From Candidatus Villigracilis adiacens (lineage in GTDB: Bacteria; Chloroflexota; Anaerolineae; Anaerolineales; Villigracilaceae), in NCBI GenBank assembly GCA_016703605.1, contig JADJBU010000014.1:1-21747 (forward strand): DNA of 21,747 bases. The letters run 5' to 3'. A model generated the notes under the pieces. That model searched no databases, was not told the origin of the DNA, and was given only the letters and a program-made list of their open reading frames with translations. This document shows, in pieces, positions 8,162 to 16,689 of this stretch; within the stretch, counting starts at the first letter, position 1, and every line of letters begins with the position of its first letter. The position numbers were made by a program, and so were the translations under genes.

Positions 8162-9016
8162 TCAAACGTCGGCATTCCCTCGAAATTTCGTCACCACCCT
8201 GAACAGCCCGCCCGAGAGCGGGTATTTTTGCAAGTCCGCCGCGCTCATGCCTTTTCTTGCGGATGTGATATATAACTCATTGCGATCCTTGCCGCCAAAC
8301 ACCGGGCAGGACGATTGCAAGGCAGGCACGGGAATCTGCTCGAGCAGTTGACCCGTGTTCGGATTCCATCTCGTCACCTGCGCCCCGCCCCACATGGCGA
8401 TCCACAGATTGCCCTTCACATCCGAGGTCATGCCGTCTGCCCAGCCGAGCGATTTTGGGACATCGAACGCCTTGCGTCGGTTGGCAATTTCGCCAGTCTT
8501 CAGGTCGTAATCATAGGCGCGGACTTCGCAAGTGGGCGTATCGATGTAATAAAAAGTTTTATAGTCCGGGCTCCATGCCATGCCGTTGGAGATGGTCACA
8601 TCGCGGAATAAAGTCTTTGTCGTAACGCCGTCGAAGGAATAGACCGAGCCGGTTGGGTCTTTCTCGTTCATGTCCATCGTCCCGGCGATGAAGCGACCGG
8701 CGGGATCGCACTTGCCGTCGTTGACGCGGTTTGTGGCAGATTCGCTCAAAGACGCAAGAACGGTCTGCTGGGGCGTGCCCAGGTCAAAGTCCACGAAAGA
8801 GGCGCGCCCTTCGTATCCTCTCAGGGCGAGAATCAAATTCCCGTTCTTACGCGGGGCAAGGCATCCGATCAATTCATCCAGTTCAACAAGCAAATCCGTT
8901 CCGGCATAAATTCTTTTTTCGAGAATATCAACCCAATACAGCGTTTGAGTCTTTTCATCCCAAGCGGGACCTTCGCCCAGCGTGGCTTTGGCATCGAAGA
9001 AAAGTTCGGCTTGCAT
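8162..9016 (-). CDS. SMP-30/gluconolactonase family protein
   Basis: This is an intact 284-residue six-bladed propeller enzyme of the SMP-30/gluconolactonase/LRE family, which hydrolyses sugar lactones or related esters with one divalent metal. The start is ATG at 9016 (MQAELFFDAKATLGEGPAWD), with AAGGA ten bases upstream; a TTG start three codons earlier is less likely. Expected metal ligands are visible: Glu in LGEGPAW, Asn in ISNGMAWSPDYKTFYYIDT, and Asp in LGWADGMTSD; NRVNDGKCDPAGRF carries the substrate-site asparagines. No signal peptide is present, so it is likely cytosolic. Its ATG overlaps the corA stop by one base (TAATG), so translation is probably coupled. The physiological substrate cannot be told. 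Confidence 0.92.
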   Translation of the reverse strand: MQAELFFDAKATLGEGPAWDEKTQTLYWVDILEKRIYAGTDLLVELDELIGCLAPRKNGNLILALRGYEGRASFVDFDLGTPQQTVLASLSESATNRVNDGKCDPAGRFIAGTMDMNEKDPTGSVYSFDGVTTKTLFRDVTISNGMAWSPDYKTFYYIDTPTCEVRAYDYDLKTGEIANRRKAFDVPKSLGWADGMTSDVKGNLWIAMWGGAQVTRWNPNTGQLLEQIPVPALQSSCPVFGGKDRNELYITSARKGMSAADLQKYPLSGGLFRVVTKFRGNADV

Positions 9017-9937
9017 TAAAACCAATTCCTTTTATAAAAGAAGACGGTTGCCAGCGCAGTGAGACTCAACGCCAGCCCCATCACTCCAAGAGATGCCAGC
9101 GGATGACTCTCGCCCGGCAGGTCACGTTCATGCCATAAAAGATGCGACGATGGTCGGCACATTGAAGATGATGGTCAGCGCGGCGAGGGCTTTCATCACG
9201 CCGTTGAGATTGTTCGAGATGACCGAAGCGAACGCGCCCATCATACTGGAGAGGATTTCGGTGTTGATGCTGGTCATTTGAATGGCTTGCTGGTTTTCAG
9301 TGAGCACATCTTCGAAAGCAGGTCCTGGTCTTCTTCGTAATAGTTGAAGAGCTGGGTCTTCTGCGCGCTCCATCATCACTTCGTTGGCGCGCAGGGCGGT
9401 GGCAAAATACGTGGACTCTTTTGATATTTCAGCAGTTCAAGCAATTCGCGGTTCTGCGTCGATTTTTGCAAACGGTCCTCCACCGCTTCGGTGGCGCGGT
9501 TGATCTCGCGCAGCAGGTTCAAATAGCGCACGGCGGTTTCGAGAAAAATATAAAGCGTAAGGCGGTAGCGCTTGCCGGTCTTCATGAAGCGATGTTTGCC
9601 GTTGGTAGGCGCCTTGAAAATATCGCTGTCGTACCGGCAGACCGAAATGATCTTGTTGCCCAGGATCATGATGCCCAGCGGAACCGTGTTGTAGGGAATA
9701 TCGCTATCAGGCTGGTGAATGGGAATGCAGATCAAAATGAAGGTGTACTCTTCATCGCGTTCCATGCGCGGCATTTCATCCTGGTCGAGACAATAATTGA
9801 TGTAGTCCATCTCCATCCCCCAGTTGACCAATTTTTCCATCTCATCGGGCGTCGGTCCACCACATTGACCCATGCGCCGTTGGCAATGGTATCGAGCGTT
9901 TCAGCCCGCCTTCCGTGGTTTTGTAAATACTCAGCAT
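9016..9937 (-). CDS. corA: CorA-like magnesium transporter, frameshifted
   Basis: CorA channels import Mg2+ (sometimes Co2+ or Ni2+) as membrane pentamers. The start is ATG at 9937 (MLSIYKTTEGGL) with a perfect AAGGAGG seven bases upstream. A cytoplasmic domain (DEMEKLVNWGMEMDYI; EEYTFILICIPIH; LLREINRATEAVEDRLQK) is followed by the first membrane helix (LAALTIIFNVPTIVASFYGM) and then the second (SLGVMGLALSLTALATVFFY). The signature motif GMN is recovered as YGMNV after correcting one indel near 9135. The protein ends KRNWF at the stop 9016-9018, overlapping the SMP-30 start. Other indels lie near 9895, 9860, 9415 and 9320. The total length of about 307 residues fits the family. Confidence 0.9.
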
Positions 9938-9945
9938 GGCTGCCT

Positions 9946-9970
9946 CCTTGCGTGAAATAGTCACGCAAGG
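9946..9970 (-). promoter_or_regulatory. Hairpin sequestering the corA ribosome site
   Basis: CCTTGCGTGA (9946-9955) and TCACGCAAGG (9961-9970) form a perfect 10-bp stem with a five-base loop. On the corA mRNA the 3' arm ends in AAGG, which is the first part of the AAGGAGG ribosome site, so the hairpin competes with ribosome binding. It may regulate translation or stabilise the 5' end. No M-box riboswitch-sized leader can be made out. Confidence 0.55.
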
Positions 9971-10282
9971 GCGCGCCGCGCACCTACGTGACGGTTATTT
10001 GAATTAACGCGTGCCGCCCACCTATACTTGGCGGGTTGTTATCGGCAGAACCTAAATCGCTTTCGTCGTCTGTGTACATGATTCTTAGCCGCGCTCATTT
10101 TACGCCCGTTGATGGATTTCCACAACCGCATTTGATGCCAGCCCTGAGCGAAGACGAAGGGCGCGCCTCTTTTTGAGACTTTGGGTTGACTCAGCGCTGC
10201 GAGGCTTGGATTTCGCCCAAGCCTTCCCCCATTAATTTCGACGGCAGACGGCTGACCGCGGTCTGTCGTCTGCCGCCCATCG
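9971..10282. repeat. Gene-free stretch with hairpins between corA and NUDIX
   Basis: No gene is supported here. It holds a hairpin GGCTTGG/CCAAGCC (10203-10209, 10217-10223). It also holds a larger interrupted palindrome with CGGCAGACG (10242-10250) and CGTCTGCCG (10267-10275) as outer arms and GACCG/CGGTC (10254-10263) in the middle. The latter lies just after the NUDIX stop on the minus strand and could end that transcript or be a dispersed intergenic repeat. The word GGGCGCGCC occurs twice (near 9969 and 10159). Confidence 0.5.
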
Positions 10283-10815
10283 TCAGATTCTTTCCAAATG
10301 CGCCAACGCCTGAAACAGCACCGCCACATGCAAGGCGTGTTTGAACTCGCCGCGTTTCACCATTTGCAGCAATTCATCCAACTTGACCAGATGCACTTCG
10401 AGTTCCTCCGTCTCATCGAAATGCTGGGAGCCGGTCAACTCGACATCGGTGGCGAGATAACAGAACAAGGTATTGTGCTGAATCGCCGGGTTGGGATAAA
10501 TGCGCCCCACCTCGATCATGTTTCCCGCCGAGTACCCTGTCTCCTCCATCAGTTCGCGCCGCGCCCCCTCCAGCGGATTCTCGCCTTCATCCACCACGCC
10601 GCCGGGAAGTTCAAGTAGCATCTCGCGCACCCCATGGCGATATTGCCGGACCAGAACGACCTCGTTATCTTTGGTCAACGCCACAATATTCGCCCAACTG
10701 CGAAACTCAAAGACCACCGGCTCGAAGACCTTGCCGTTGACCAGTTCCACCTTGTCGATCCAAAGCGCGGATGGATGTAATGCAGATCAAGTATCTTCCA
10801 CGGGGTCAAAACCAT
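10283..10815 (-). CDS. NUDIX hydrolase (ADP-ribose pyrophosphatase-like), one frameshift
   Basis: NUDIX enzymes cleave nucleoside diphosphates linked to another moiety. The signature is complete: GGVVDEGENPLEGARRELME followed by ETGY (about 10530-10610), matching GX5EX7REUXEEXGU. The flanking VVLVRQYRHGVREMLLELPG and a C-terminal FDETEELEVHLVKLDEL are typical of ADP-ribose/ADP-sugar pyrophosphatases. The ATG at 10815 (MVLTPWKILDLHYIHP) directly follows the R2lox stop codon (TAAATG), and one indel near 10767 joins it to the long frame. An internal start at 10750 would drop the conserved PWK opening. It forms an operon with R2lox, perhaps for nucleotide or redox housekeeping. The exact substrate is unknown. 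Confidence 0.9.
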
Positions 10816-11705
10816 TTACGCATCCTCGTTTTCTTTTGCCACTTTATTGATCTCATCCAAACTTGCGCCGCGGGCTTTTCCAGGCGTTCGTAGCGCTTGG
10901 TGAAGTGTCCCATGGCGTAATTGACAAAATCCTCTTCCTTCAAACCGAACGGCGTCACTTCATAGCGGGCGAAGGCATCCCCGATCACGCCGATGGCGGA
11001 AGGCAGAAGCGTATTCATCTGCATTTGCAGGTTATCCCATTCCTGCGGATGCTCCGCGATGAGACGGGACAAAAGATAAACGCCATAGGCAATGTGACGC
11101 GACTCATCTTGTTTGAGCAACCCGATTCCCTTCCGCAAGCCGGGCAGGAGGTCATTACGTTCGAGCATGGTGAAGAAAGCCTGGTAGCCCGTCTCAGCCA
11201 GCACACCTTCGACGATCATATTGTAGGTAACCGATGCCCGTATCTGGCTGGCAGGTGACGGGTCAGTGCGAAGCGCGTTCAACGCGTCAGGCAATGATTC
11301 ATAGAAAAGTTGGCGATAGTTGTCACCGTGAAACCTGGTCAAGTCCACACCTGCTTCAGCGACTTCATCCATAAAGCGGCGGAAGAAATCGGTATGTTTG
11401 GCTTCTTCAAAAAGGAATGTAGTGAGATACATTTCCTCTTCGATGCGTCCTTCCTGCGCAATGGCTTGGATCAGTGGCAGCAGGTCAAGCGTCACCGCCT
11501 CCTCACCCGCCACAAACATGGACAGGAGTAGCAAGCATAGGTCTTTCTCTTCTTCGGTGAAACCCGCCCAATCTTGCTTATCTTTTGTGAGGTCGATGTC
11601 CGAGGGATTCCAGATGCCGAGCTTCTTAGCTTTTTCATACAAGCGCATCGGCGGCAAGTCGCGATTCAATCCGCGAGTGGTGGTGGCAAAGGCAGTGTGA
11701 GACAT
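10816..11705 (-). CDS. R2-like ligand-binding oxidase (R2lox), C-terminal frameshift
   Basis: R2lox proteins have the ferritin-like fold of the ribonucleotide reductase R2 subunit but bind a Mn/Fe centre and a fatty-acid-like ligand. Start ATG 11705 (MSHTAFATTTRGLNRDL) has AAGGAG five bases upstream. All metal ligands are present: Glu68 in AGEEAVT, Glu101 and His104 in FEEAKHTDFF, Glu166 in YNMIVEG, and Glu201 and His204 in DESRH. Val71 and Tyr161 fit the valine-tyrosine ether crosslink known from the Mycobacterium tuberculosis homologue Rv0233, with a one-residue offset. ASVTYNMIVEGVLAETGY and ESLPDALNALRTDPS support this subgroup over true R2. One base lost near 10880 diverts the tail; restored, it ends ASLDEINKVAKENEDA at TAA 10816-10818. 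Confidence 0.9.
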
Positions 11706-11715
11706 GGGTTCTCCT

Positions 11716-11741
11716 TGTAGGACAAGTCTATAGACTTGTCC
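11716..11741. promoter_or_regulatory. Palindrome upstream of R2lox, split by the IS
   Basis: Bases 11720-11741 form a perfect 22-base palindrome centred on CTATAG. Adding 11716-11719 and, across the insertion, TACA at 13146-13149, the pre-insertion site was a perfect 30-base palindrome. On the R2lox side it directly abuts the ribosome site. It may be an operator shared by the two divergent genes, an mRNA leader stem, or a dispersed palindromic repeat. Confidence 0.65.
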
Positions 11742-11766
11742 GGGAGCATTCAAATGTTGTAGAAAA

Positions 11767-11821
11767 GGAGCCTCCGAGAAATCGGGTATAGTACCCGTAG
11801 GCAAAAACAAACGGAGGCTCC
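11767..11821 (+). promoter_or_regulatory. Nested hairpin masking the transposase ribosome site
   Basis: GGAGCCTCCG (11767-11776) pairs perfectly with CGGAGGCTCC (11812-11821), which contains the GGAGG ribosome site of the transposase (ATG 11824). Inside lies a second stem, CGGGTA (11783-11788) with TACCCG (11792-11797). A transcript entering from outside would fold and hide the start, a known protection strategy in IS10 and IS50. Confidence 0.65.
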
Positions 11822-11823
11822 GC

Positions 11824-13114
11824 ATGAAGTGTAGCATAGAAACCCTGAGCAAAATGACGGCGCTGTTGGTCGCAGATTTTGAAGAGCAGATGAAAACCAG
11901 CACAAGTACGAGCGTCGAAATAGAGCAAGGACTTCGAGAAACCCTTCAAAGGATTGGGCAGGAAAGTCTAGGGGCAACTGCTCACGCTCAAAGACGAACA
12001 CAATCAGACGACGCAAGAGGCGTGCTCATGCAGTCAAAGTGCCCGACGAATTTCGCGCCGCGAAGGGAAACTCCTGAGTGTGTTTGGGTGGATCACCTAT
12101 CGGCGTTCTTATTATGGCTGCGCGCATTGTCATCGTTACTGGTACGTATTGGATGAAGAGGAAAACCTGCGGGCTGGAAGCGCCAGTGCGGTGATGAGCC
12201 GCCTGTTGGGCGTAGCCGGTGTGACCGTTTCGTTTGAAGAGGCGCAACGGCACATACAAGAATATCTGCGGGTGGATGTTAGCATCAATACCATCCGCGC
12301 TGAAACCAACGGATTGGAGATCTGCAAGCCGAACAGGAAAAACAATGGCAGGCAGCAGGTCAGGATTTGCCCAACCTCCAACAGCGAGAAAGAGGCTGTT
12401 GTCCGTCCGAAACGGCTGTACGGCTCTCTGGATGGGGCGCTTTGTGCCGCTGGAGGAAGGTTGGAAGGAAGAAAAAACCGTCTGCTGGTATGAAGCAGGG
12501 CAACGAGGTATGGCTCTGCCGAATTACGCGCTGTCAACCTGAACTACTATACCAGCCTGGAGGAAGCCAGCGTATTTGGCGAGTTGGTTTGGGCAACCGG
12601 CTTGCATCATCGTGTGGATCAAGCCGCAGAACTGGTCTTTGTTTGCGATGCGGCAACCTGGATTTGGAAGATCATCGAACACTACTTCCCGTATGCCGTC
12701 CAGATTGTCGATTGGTATCATGCCTGCCAACGTCTCCATGCCGTGTCAGAAACGCGCCGAACAGGAACGCGCGCCTTGGCCCGAGCACATCAAAGCCGCC
12801 CTGTGGGAAGGCGAGGTTCAGAAAGTCATCCAAATACTTCAAGAGACGTTCAACAGGCATCCCTCTTCTGAACTCATCCAAAGTGCCATCACTTATTACC
12901 AGAATAATCAAACCCGCATGGCTTATGCCCATTTCAGAAAGCAGGGCTATTTTATTGGCAGCGGCACAGTCGAAAGCGCTTGCAAGCAGATTGTTTCTTT
13001 ACGCCCAGAAACGCCCAGGGAGCGCGTTGGACTAAGGATGGCGCCTCTGCGGTGGCTAAGGCTCGCGCCGCTTGGATTAGCCATCATTGGGACGCTTTAC
13101 CTCTGGCTGCTTGA
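11824..13114 (+). CDS. ISKra4 family transposase, frameshifted
   Basis: From ATG 11824 (MKCSIETLSKMTALLVADF) the reconstructed protein has a zinc-binding type segment GWITYRRSYYGCAHCHRYWY near 12085-12145. After it come HIQEYLRVDVSINTIRAE, the first acidic motif LYGSLDGAFVPLEEGW near 12415-12460, the second LVFVCDAATWIWKIIEHYFP near 12640-12690 and IVDWYHACQRL. The last motif is GYFIGSGTVESACKQIVS near 12945-13000, followed by RWTKDGASAVAKARAAW. These are the landmarks of ISKra4 transposases. It ends PLAA at TGA 13112-13114, just before the right inverted repeat. At least six indels break the frame, so activity cannot be judged. About 430 residues is normal for the shorter ISKra4 members. Confidence 0.85.
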
Positions 13115-13152
13115 TTCTACAGAATTTGAATGCTCCCACTTGTCCTACAGAA

Positions 13153-13187
13153 TTATACCCAAGCAGCAACTACGCTATAATCCCGCC
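13153..13187 (+). promoter_or_regulatory. Leaderless-type promoter of the methyltransferase
   Basis: A perfect TATAAT at 13176-13181 is followed by only six bases before the ATG at 13188, and no ribosome site exists. A weak TTATAC lies 17 bases upstream at 13153-13158. A start of transcription about seven bases beyond the -10 box falls on the A of the ATG, so the mRNA is probably leaderless. Confidence 0.6.
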
Positions 13188-14027
13188 ATGCCCATCACCA
13201 CGGACTCAGTCCGAACCTATTACGACGAAAATACCAACCTCTTTTAAAATTTGGCGGTCACAAAAAGCGCAAAACATCCACCGTACGTTATGGATGGAAA
13301 ATACTAAAAGCATTGAAGACGCACTCAACACTTCGAATGCGCTCATCAAAGCAGAGATAGATCCGTTGCTCAAACAAATGCCCGCATCGCGGACGCCAGC
13401 TGCGGCGTGGGCGCGGTCTGTTCTACATTTATCCGCGCCTGCAACGTACCTGCCCCGCCCTCGGATTAACTCTCGGCCCGTGCAAGCCAGACTCGCGCAA
13501 GAAGTCTGCAAAGCAACAGCTTGCAAGACCACATCCGCTTCGCTGAAGGGGATTTTACCTCCGTGCCCCTGCCCGGCGAGGCACTTGATGCGGTGTATTC
13601 TGTTGAAGCGGTCTGTCATGCCGTGGACCCGGAAAAATATTTCAAAGAAGCGGGTCGCCTGCTGCGTAAAGGCGGCAAGCTCATCCTTGTGGATGATTAC
13701 AAATCAGCTCGTTCCTTCAACTCAAGCGAACAAAAATGGTTCAATGCGTACATTGATGGTTGGTATGTCCCCGGCGTGCGGACGATTGAACAAGTCGTTT
13801 CCTTTGCAAGCAAAAATGGACTTCAACTCAAAAAGAATGAAGAACTCACTCCCTATCTCCGCCTACGCAACCTACCCGATTTTCTCGCCAGCGCCTTACT
13901 CTTCCCTAGGCGAGAAACTTCCGATCAAACATGCCATCTTTCCGTCCATGCTGGGGAGCATGGCATTGCAGCAATGCCTGCACATGAAGATCGTGGGTAT
14001 CGGATGTTAGTGTTCGAAAAGAATTAA
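13188..14027 (+). CDS. SAM-dependent methyltransferase (class I), frameshifted
   Basis: ATG at 13188 (MPITTDSVRTYYDENTNLF) opens a protein of about 280 residues. With indels corrected it has AQNIHRTLWMENTKSIEDAL, a SAM-binding motif I (ADLGCGVGGSVFY, near 13395-13430) split between frames, and then DHIRFAEGDFTSVPLPGEAL. Next come DAVYSVEAVCHAVDPEKYFK (motifs II/III) and GRLLRKGGKLILVDDYKS near 13650-13700. The tail KLPIKHAIFPSMLGSMALQQ and YRMLVFEKN end at TAA 14025-14027. The general form resembles small-molecule C- or O-methyltransferases of the UbiE/sterol type, with WFNAYIDGWYVPG typical of sterol/tocopherol-type enzymes. The substrate is unknown. The glycosyltransferase follows on the same strand after 76 bases; joint tailoring of a lipid is possible but only inferred. 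Confidence 0.82.
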
Positions 14028-14103
14028 CCACGAAGCACGCTAAAGGGCGCTAAAATTAAAAGTTTTTCTTCGCGTTCTTTGCGCTCTTAGCAGTTTTAAA
14101 ATA
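14028..14103. repeat. Imperfect dispersed-type palindrome between methyltransferase and glycosyltransferase
   Basis: The stretch contains AAAGGGCGCTAAAA facing TTTGCGCTCTTAGC, with a TTAAAAGTTTTTCTTCGCG middle. It resembles noncoding palindromic repeats scattered in related genomes and may act as a weak terminator. No gene is present. Confidence 0.35.
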
Positions 14104-15360
14104 ATGTCAAAAACCATTACCCCTTCTCCACCAGCGGCACACTCGGAGACATCCTCCCTACATCGCGCGCGAAAGGGTTAATCGAGGCGGGTTACAACGT
14201 CCGTGTTGCTGCGCCGCGTGGGTTGCTTATCTCTTCAACGCCGAGAGCGGGGGCCCCCGCCCCTACAATTACTCCATTCGAGGGATCCACCGATCTGCTC
14301 ATCGAACAAGGTGACTCCCGCCGATGACGCTTGGAACAGATCGATTCGGTCCATCAAGCCACGCAACTTCCTGCGCAAAGCCCGCCCGCTCTATCGCCAC
14401 ATGCTGCACACCGCCGCCGAAGCCTGCCGCGGCGCCGACCTGCTCATTCACGGCTTGCCCACCATCTGGGGTACACACATCGCCGAAGGGCTGGGCATTC
14501 CCGCCGTCCGCGCAAATTTGCAACCACTGACACCCACTCGCGAATTTCCATCAGCATTGCTTCCGTTTCGTTTTTCTCTTTCAGGGATCGGAAACTGGCT
14601 CTCGCATTGGGCTGTGACTCAAGCCACCTGGCTTTCATGGCGCTCGGAGATCAACCACGCGCGTCACGCGGACTTTGGGCTTGCTCCTGCACAACTACTT
14701 GACCCTACTCTGAAAGCGGACTCGCACCAACCCCTCACCCTCAACGCTTTCAGTGAAATTGTCGTACCTCGTCCACGAGACTGGAATGCAAAACAACTGG
14801 TCACTGGCTACTGGCGCCTGGCTTCACCAGACTGGACACCGCCCCAAGCACTGCAAAAATTCCTAGACACCTCCCCCAACCCCATTGCCATCGGATTCGG
14901 CAGCCCCGGCACACAAGGATACTTATCCATGCTTGAAGAAGCATTGCACCTCGCAAACGCTCAAGCCGTGTTGACTCTCCCAATCAAATGGCATGGAGAA
15001 ATAAAATCCAAAAACATCTTCCCCATCGAATACATCCCGCACGATTGGCTGTATAAACGCGTCAAAGTCGCCATCCACCACGGCGGCGCTGGGACAACGT
15101 CCGCGAGTTTGCATGCAGGCATTCCTACCATTACTATGCCCCTCGCCATTGACCAATTCTTCTGGGGGGAACGGATTCAGAAACTGGGTATAGGGCTATC
15201 CATTCCCCAGAGGAAACTCAACGCAGAGAATCTAGCACAGGCAATTAATGAAACCTTGAACAACAAAGAGATGAGCACGAAAGCGAAAGTAATCAGCAAT
15301 GCCCTGAATAAAGAAGATGGAATTAAATCTGCTGTTACTCAAATTAGAAAACTTCTATAA
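14104..15360 (+). CDS. GT1-type glycosyltransferase (UDP-glucosyltransferase-like), frameshifted N-terminus
   Basis: These enzymes transfer a sugar from a nucleotide donor to lipids or small molecules. ATG at 14104 (MSKTIT) leads, after an indel near 14125, to TLGDILPTSRAKGLIEAGYN and VRVAAP, the glycine-rich N-terminal acceptor domain. The C-terminal donor domain is intact from about 14340: ADLLIHGLPTIWGTHIAEG, NPIAIGFGSPGTQGY (the family's GFGS motif), PHDWLYKRVKVAIHHGGAGT, and GIPTITMPLAIDQFFWGERI. This HHGGAGTT...DQ box is the signature of GT1 sterol-glucosyltransferase-like (YjiC) enzymes. It ends at TAA 15358-15360. A 14-base GC palindrome lies within the N-terminal part (14247-14260) where the reading frame is doubtful. 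Confidence 0.85.
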
Positions 15361-15491
15361 AACTCCGAAGGAGTGAAAGGGTTATAGAAACCGGGGCAAT
15401 TAATAAAAAGAAAAAAACCGAAGGGGTGACATAATTTTGCAAACCAATGCCATCCCTTCGGGATTAGGTGGCCGATCAAATTAGTCTAGAA
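15361..15491. repeat. CGAAGGG palindromic repeats between convergent genes
   Basis: CCGAAGGGGTGACAT (15418-15432) faces ATGCCATCCCTTCGG (15447-15461) as an imperfect stem (13 of 15 pairs). The palindrome ATCCCTTCGGGAT occurs at 15452-15464 and again at 15499-15511, the latter inside the transporter's last codons. A degenerate copy starts near 15364. The stretch likely ends both convergent transcripts and looks like a dispersed repeat family. Confidence 0.55.
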
Positions 15492-16675
15492 TCATTTCAT
15501 CCCTTCGGGATTATTTCTTTGCAGCGCAATCATAGCAACAATCAAAGCAAACATTGAAAAAACACTTCCCAACCAATACGGTGCGGAGATGGCGATCACG
15601 TCGAACGAAATCCCTGCAATGGTGGGGACCGAAGATGTTGGTGAGCGCCAGCAGGGTTTGATTGCCACCCATCAAGCGACCCTGCTCATTTTCAGGGACG
15701 CGCAGTGAGACCAGCGCCGTCAGCGACGGGATGCTGATACCCGTCCCAAGCGCAACAACAGCCACCGCGGGGAAGATCATCCATGCAGCAGGGACAGATG
15801 CCATACCCGCCAAACCGATCACCATGCAAGTGAGACCCACGGGGATGAGTTTGCGTTCGCCGAAACGATGCTTGTAACTATGGCATATAAAACTCCTGCA
15901 CGATCACCCCACACAGCCCGACATATAAATAGAAGTAACTATTCTGTGCAGGTCCAACCGAAGCGGGCATTGGAGAAAAGCGGAAAATTCGTCTGCAAGC
16001 CTGCGAAAGGCGAGGTTAAACAGGAAGAGAACAACCAGAAAACTTTGGATATTCTTCTGGCGGAAGATACTCGTGAATTGACCCGCCCACGAAAAGACTT
16101 GCGAAAACGGCTAGGTCTCGCGGCGTTCGGGGGGATAATGATTCGGGAGGAAAAAGATCGAAGACAGTATTGGCAAAGGCTAGGAAAGAGGCGACGAGCG
16201 CCGGGAGGCTGAGTCCATATCCGCTGAGGAGCCGCCGAGGATGGGACCCCGCCATGATGCCCAATCCAGCGAGTTGAGGAATAATTAATTCCCTTGGCGC
16301 AGGTCTCGGCGTTAGTCGTGTATGCAACGTAGGCATGAGCGAGTCAACAAGTTCGAGCCAGTCAGACCGTCAATGAAGACTGCAAGAAAAATAATGATGA
16401 GCGAATTTTGCCAATCCGAGCAAAGATAGGAAGTCGCCGTGCCCAAAAAGACAGAACAGCAAAATGGGTTTGCGCCCGTAACGGTCGGAGAAGTGCGCCG
16501 GATGGGGCCGAGACCGGGTTGAATGGTCGAGTACATCGACATCAATCCGCCTGCAATGGCAGCGCCGCCATCTTGCGCTTGCACGAAGAACGGCAGCAAC
16601 GGCGGCATGATGCCATAGCCGAGCATGTCCACAAAACGGAAACGAGGATGATGAAGAAGGAAGGAGGCAAGGAGA
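15492..16675 (-). CDS. MFS transporter, heavily frameshifted
   Basis: Major facilitator transporters move small solutes across the inner membrane through 12 helices. The N-terminal part reads LPPSFFIILVSVFVDMLGYG IMPPLLPFFVQ, then GLMSMYSTIQPGLGPIWGAL, then the loop motif SDRYGRKPILLF (family motif GxLxDRxGRR/K) near 16460-16490. The middle (about 15880-16400) is scattered over three frames. The C-terminal part has ALGTGISIPSLTALVSLRVP ENEQGRLMGG, typical of the second half, and ends ALQRNNPEGMK at TGA 15492-15494. No ATG is visible before the first helix; the true start is probably near 16675 and its codon miscalled, since the next ATG (16626) would cut the first helix. At least eight indels, so it could be a true pseudogene. 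Drug or sugar specificity is not evident. Confidence 0.72.
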
Positions 16676-16689
16676 TTTTACCGATAATA

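Larger units (their letters stand above)
11742..13137 (+). mobile_element. ISKra4-family insertion sequence, 1396 bp
   Basis: Inverted repeats of 21 bases at 11742-11762 and 13117-13137 match at 19 positions and begin with GGGAGCATTCAAAT. They are flanked by an 8-bp direct repeat, ACTTGTCC, at 11734-11741 and 13138-13145. The length, GGG ends and 8-bp duplication resemble the ISMich2 subgroup as I remember it. The single long reading region encodes an ISKra4-type transposase. Confidence 0.88.

Noticed and set aside
9938..10282. M-box Mg2+ riboswitch upstream of corA
   Set aside because: I could not make out the long multi-stem leader of the M-box; only a short hairpin at the ribosome site is evident.
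10298..10850. Plus-strand frames opposite the NUDIX and R2lox genes
   Set aside because: They are shadows of well-supported minus-strand genes and lack motifs of their own.
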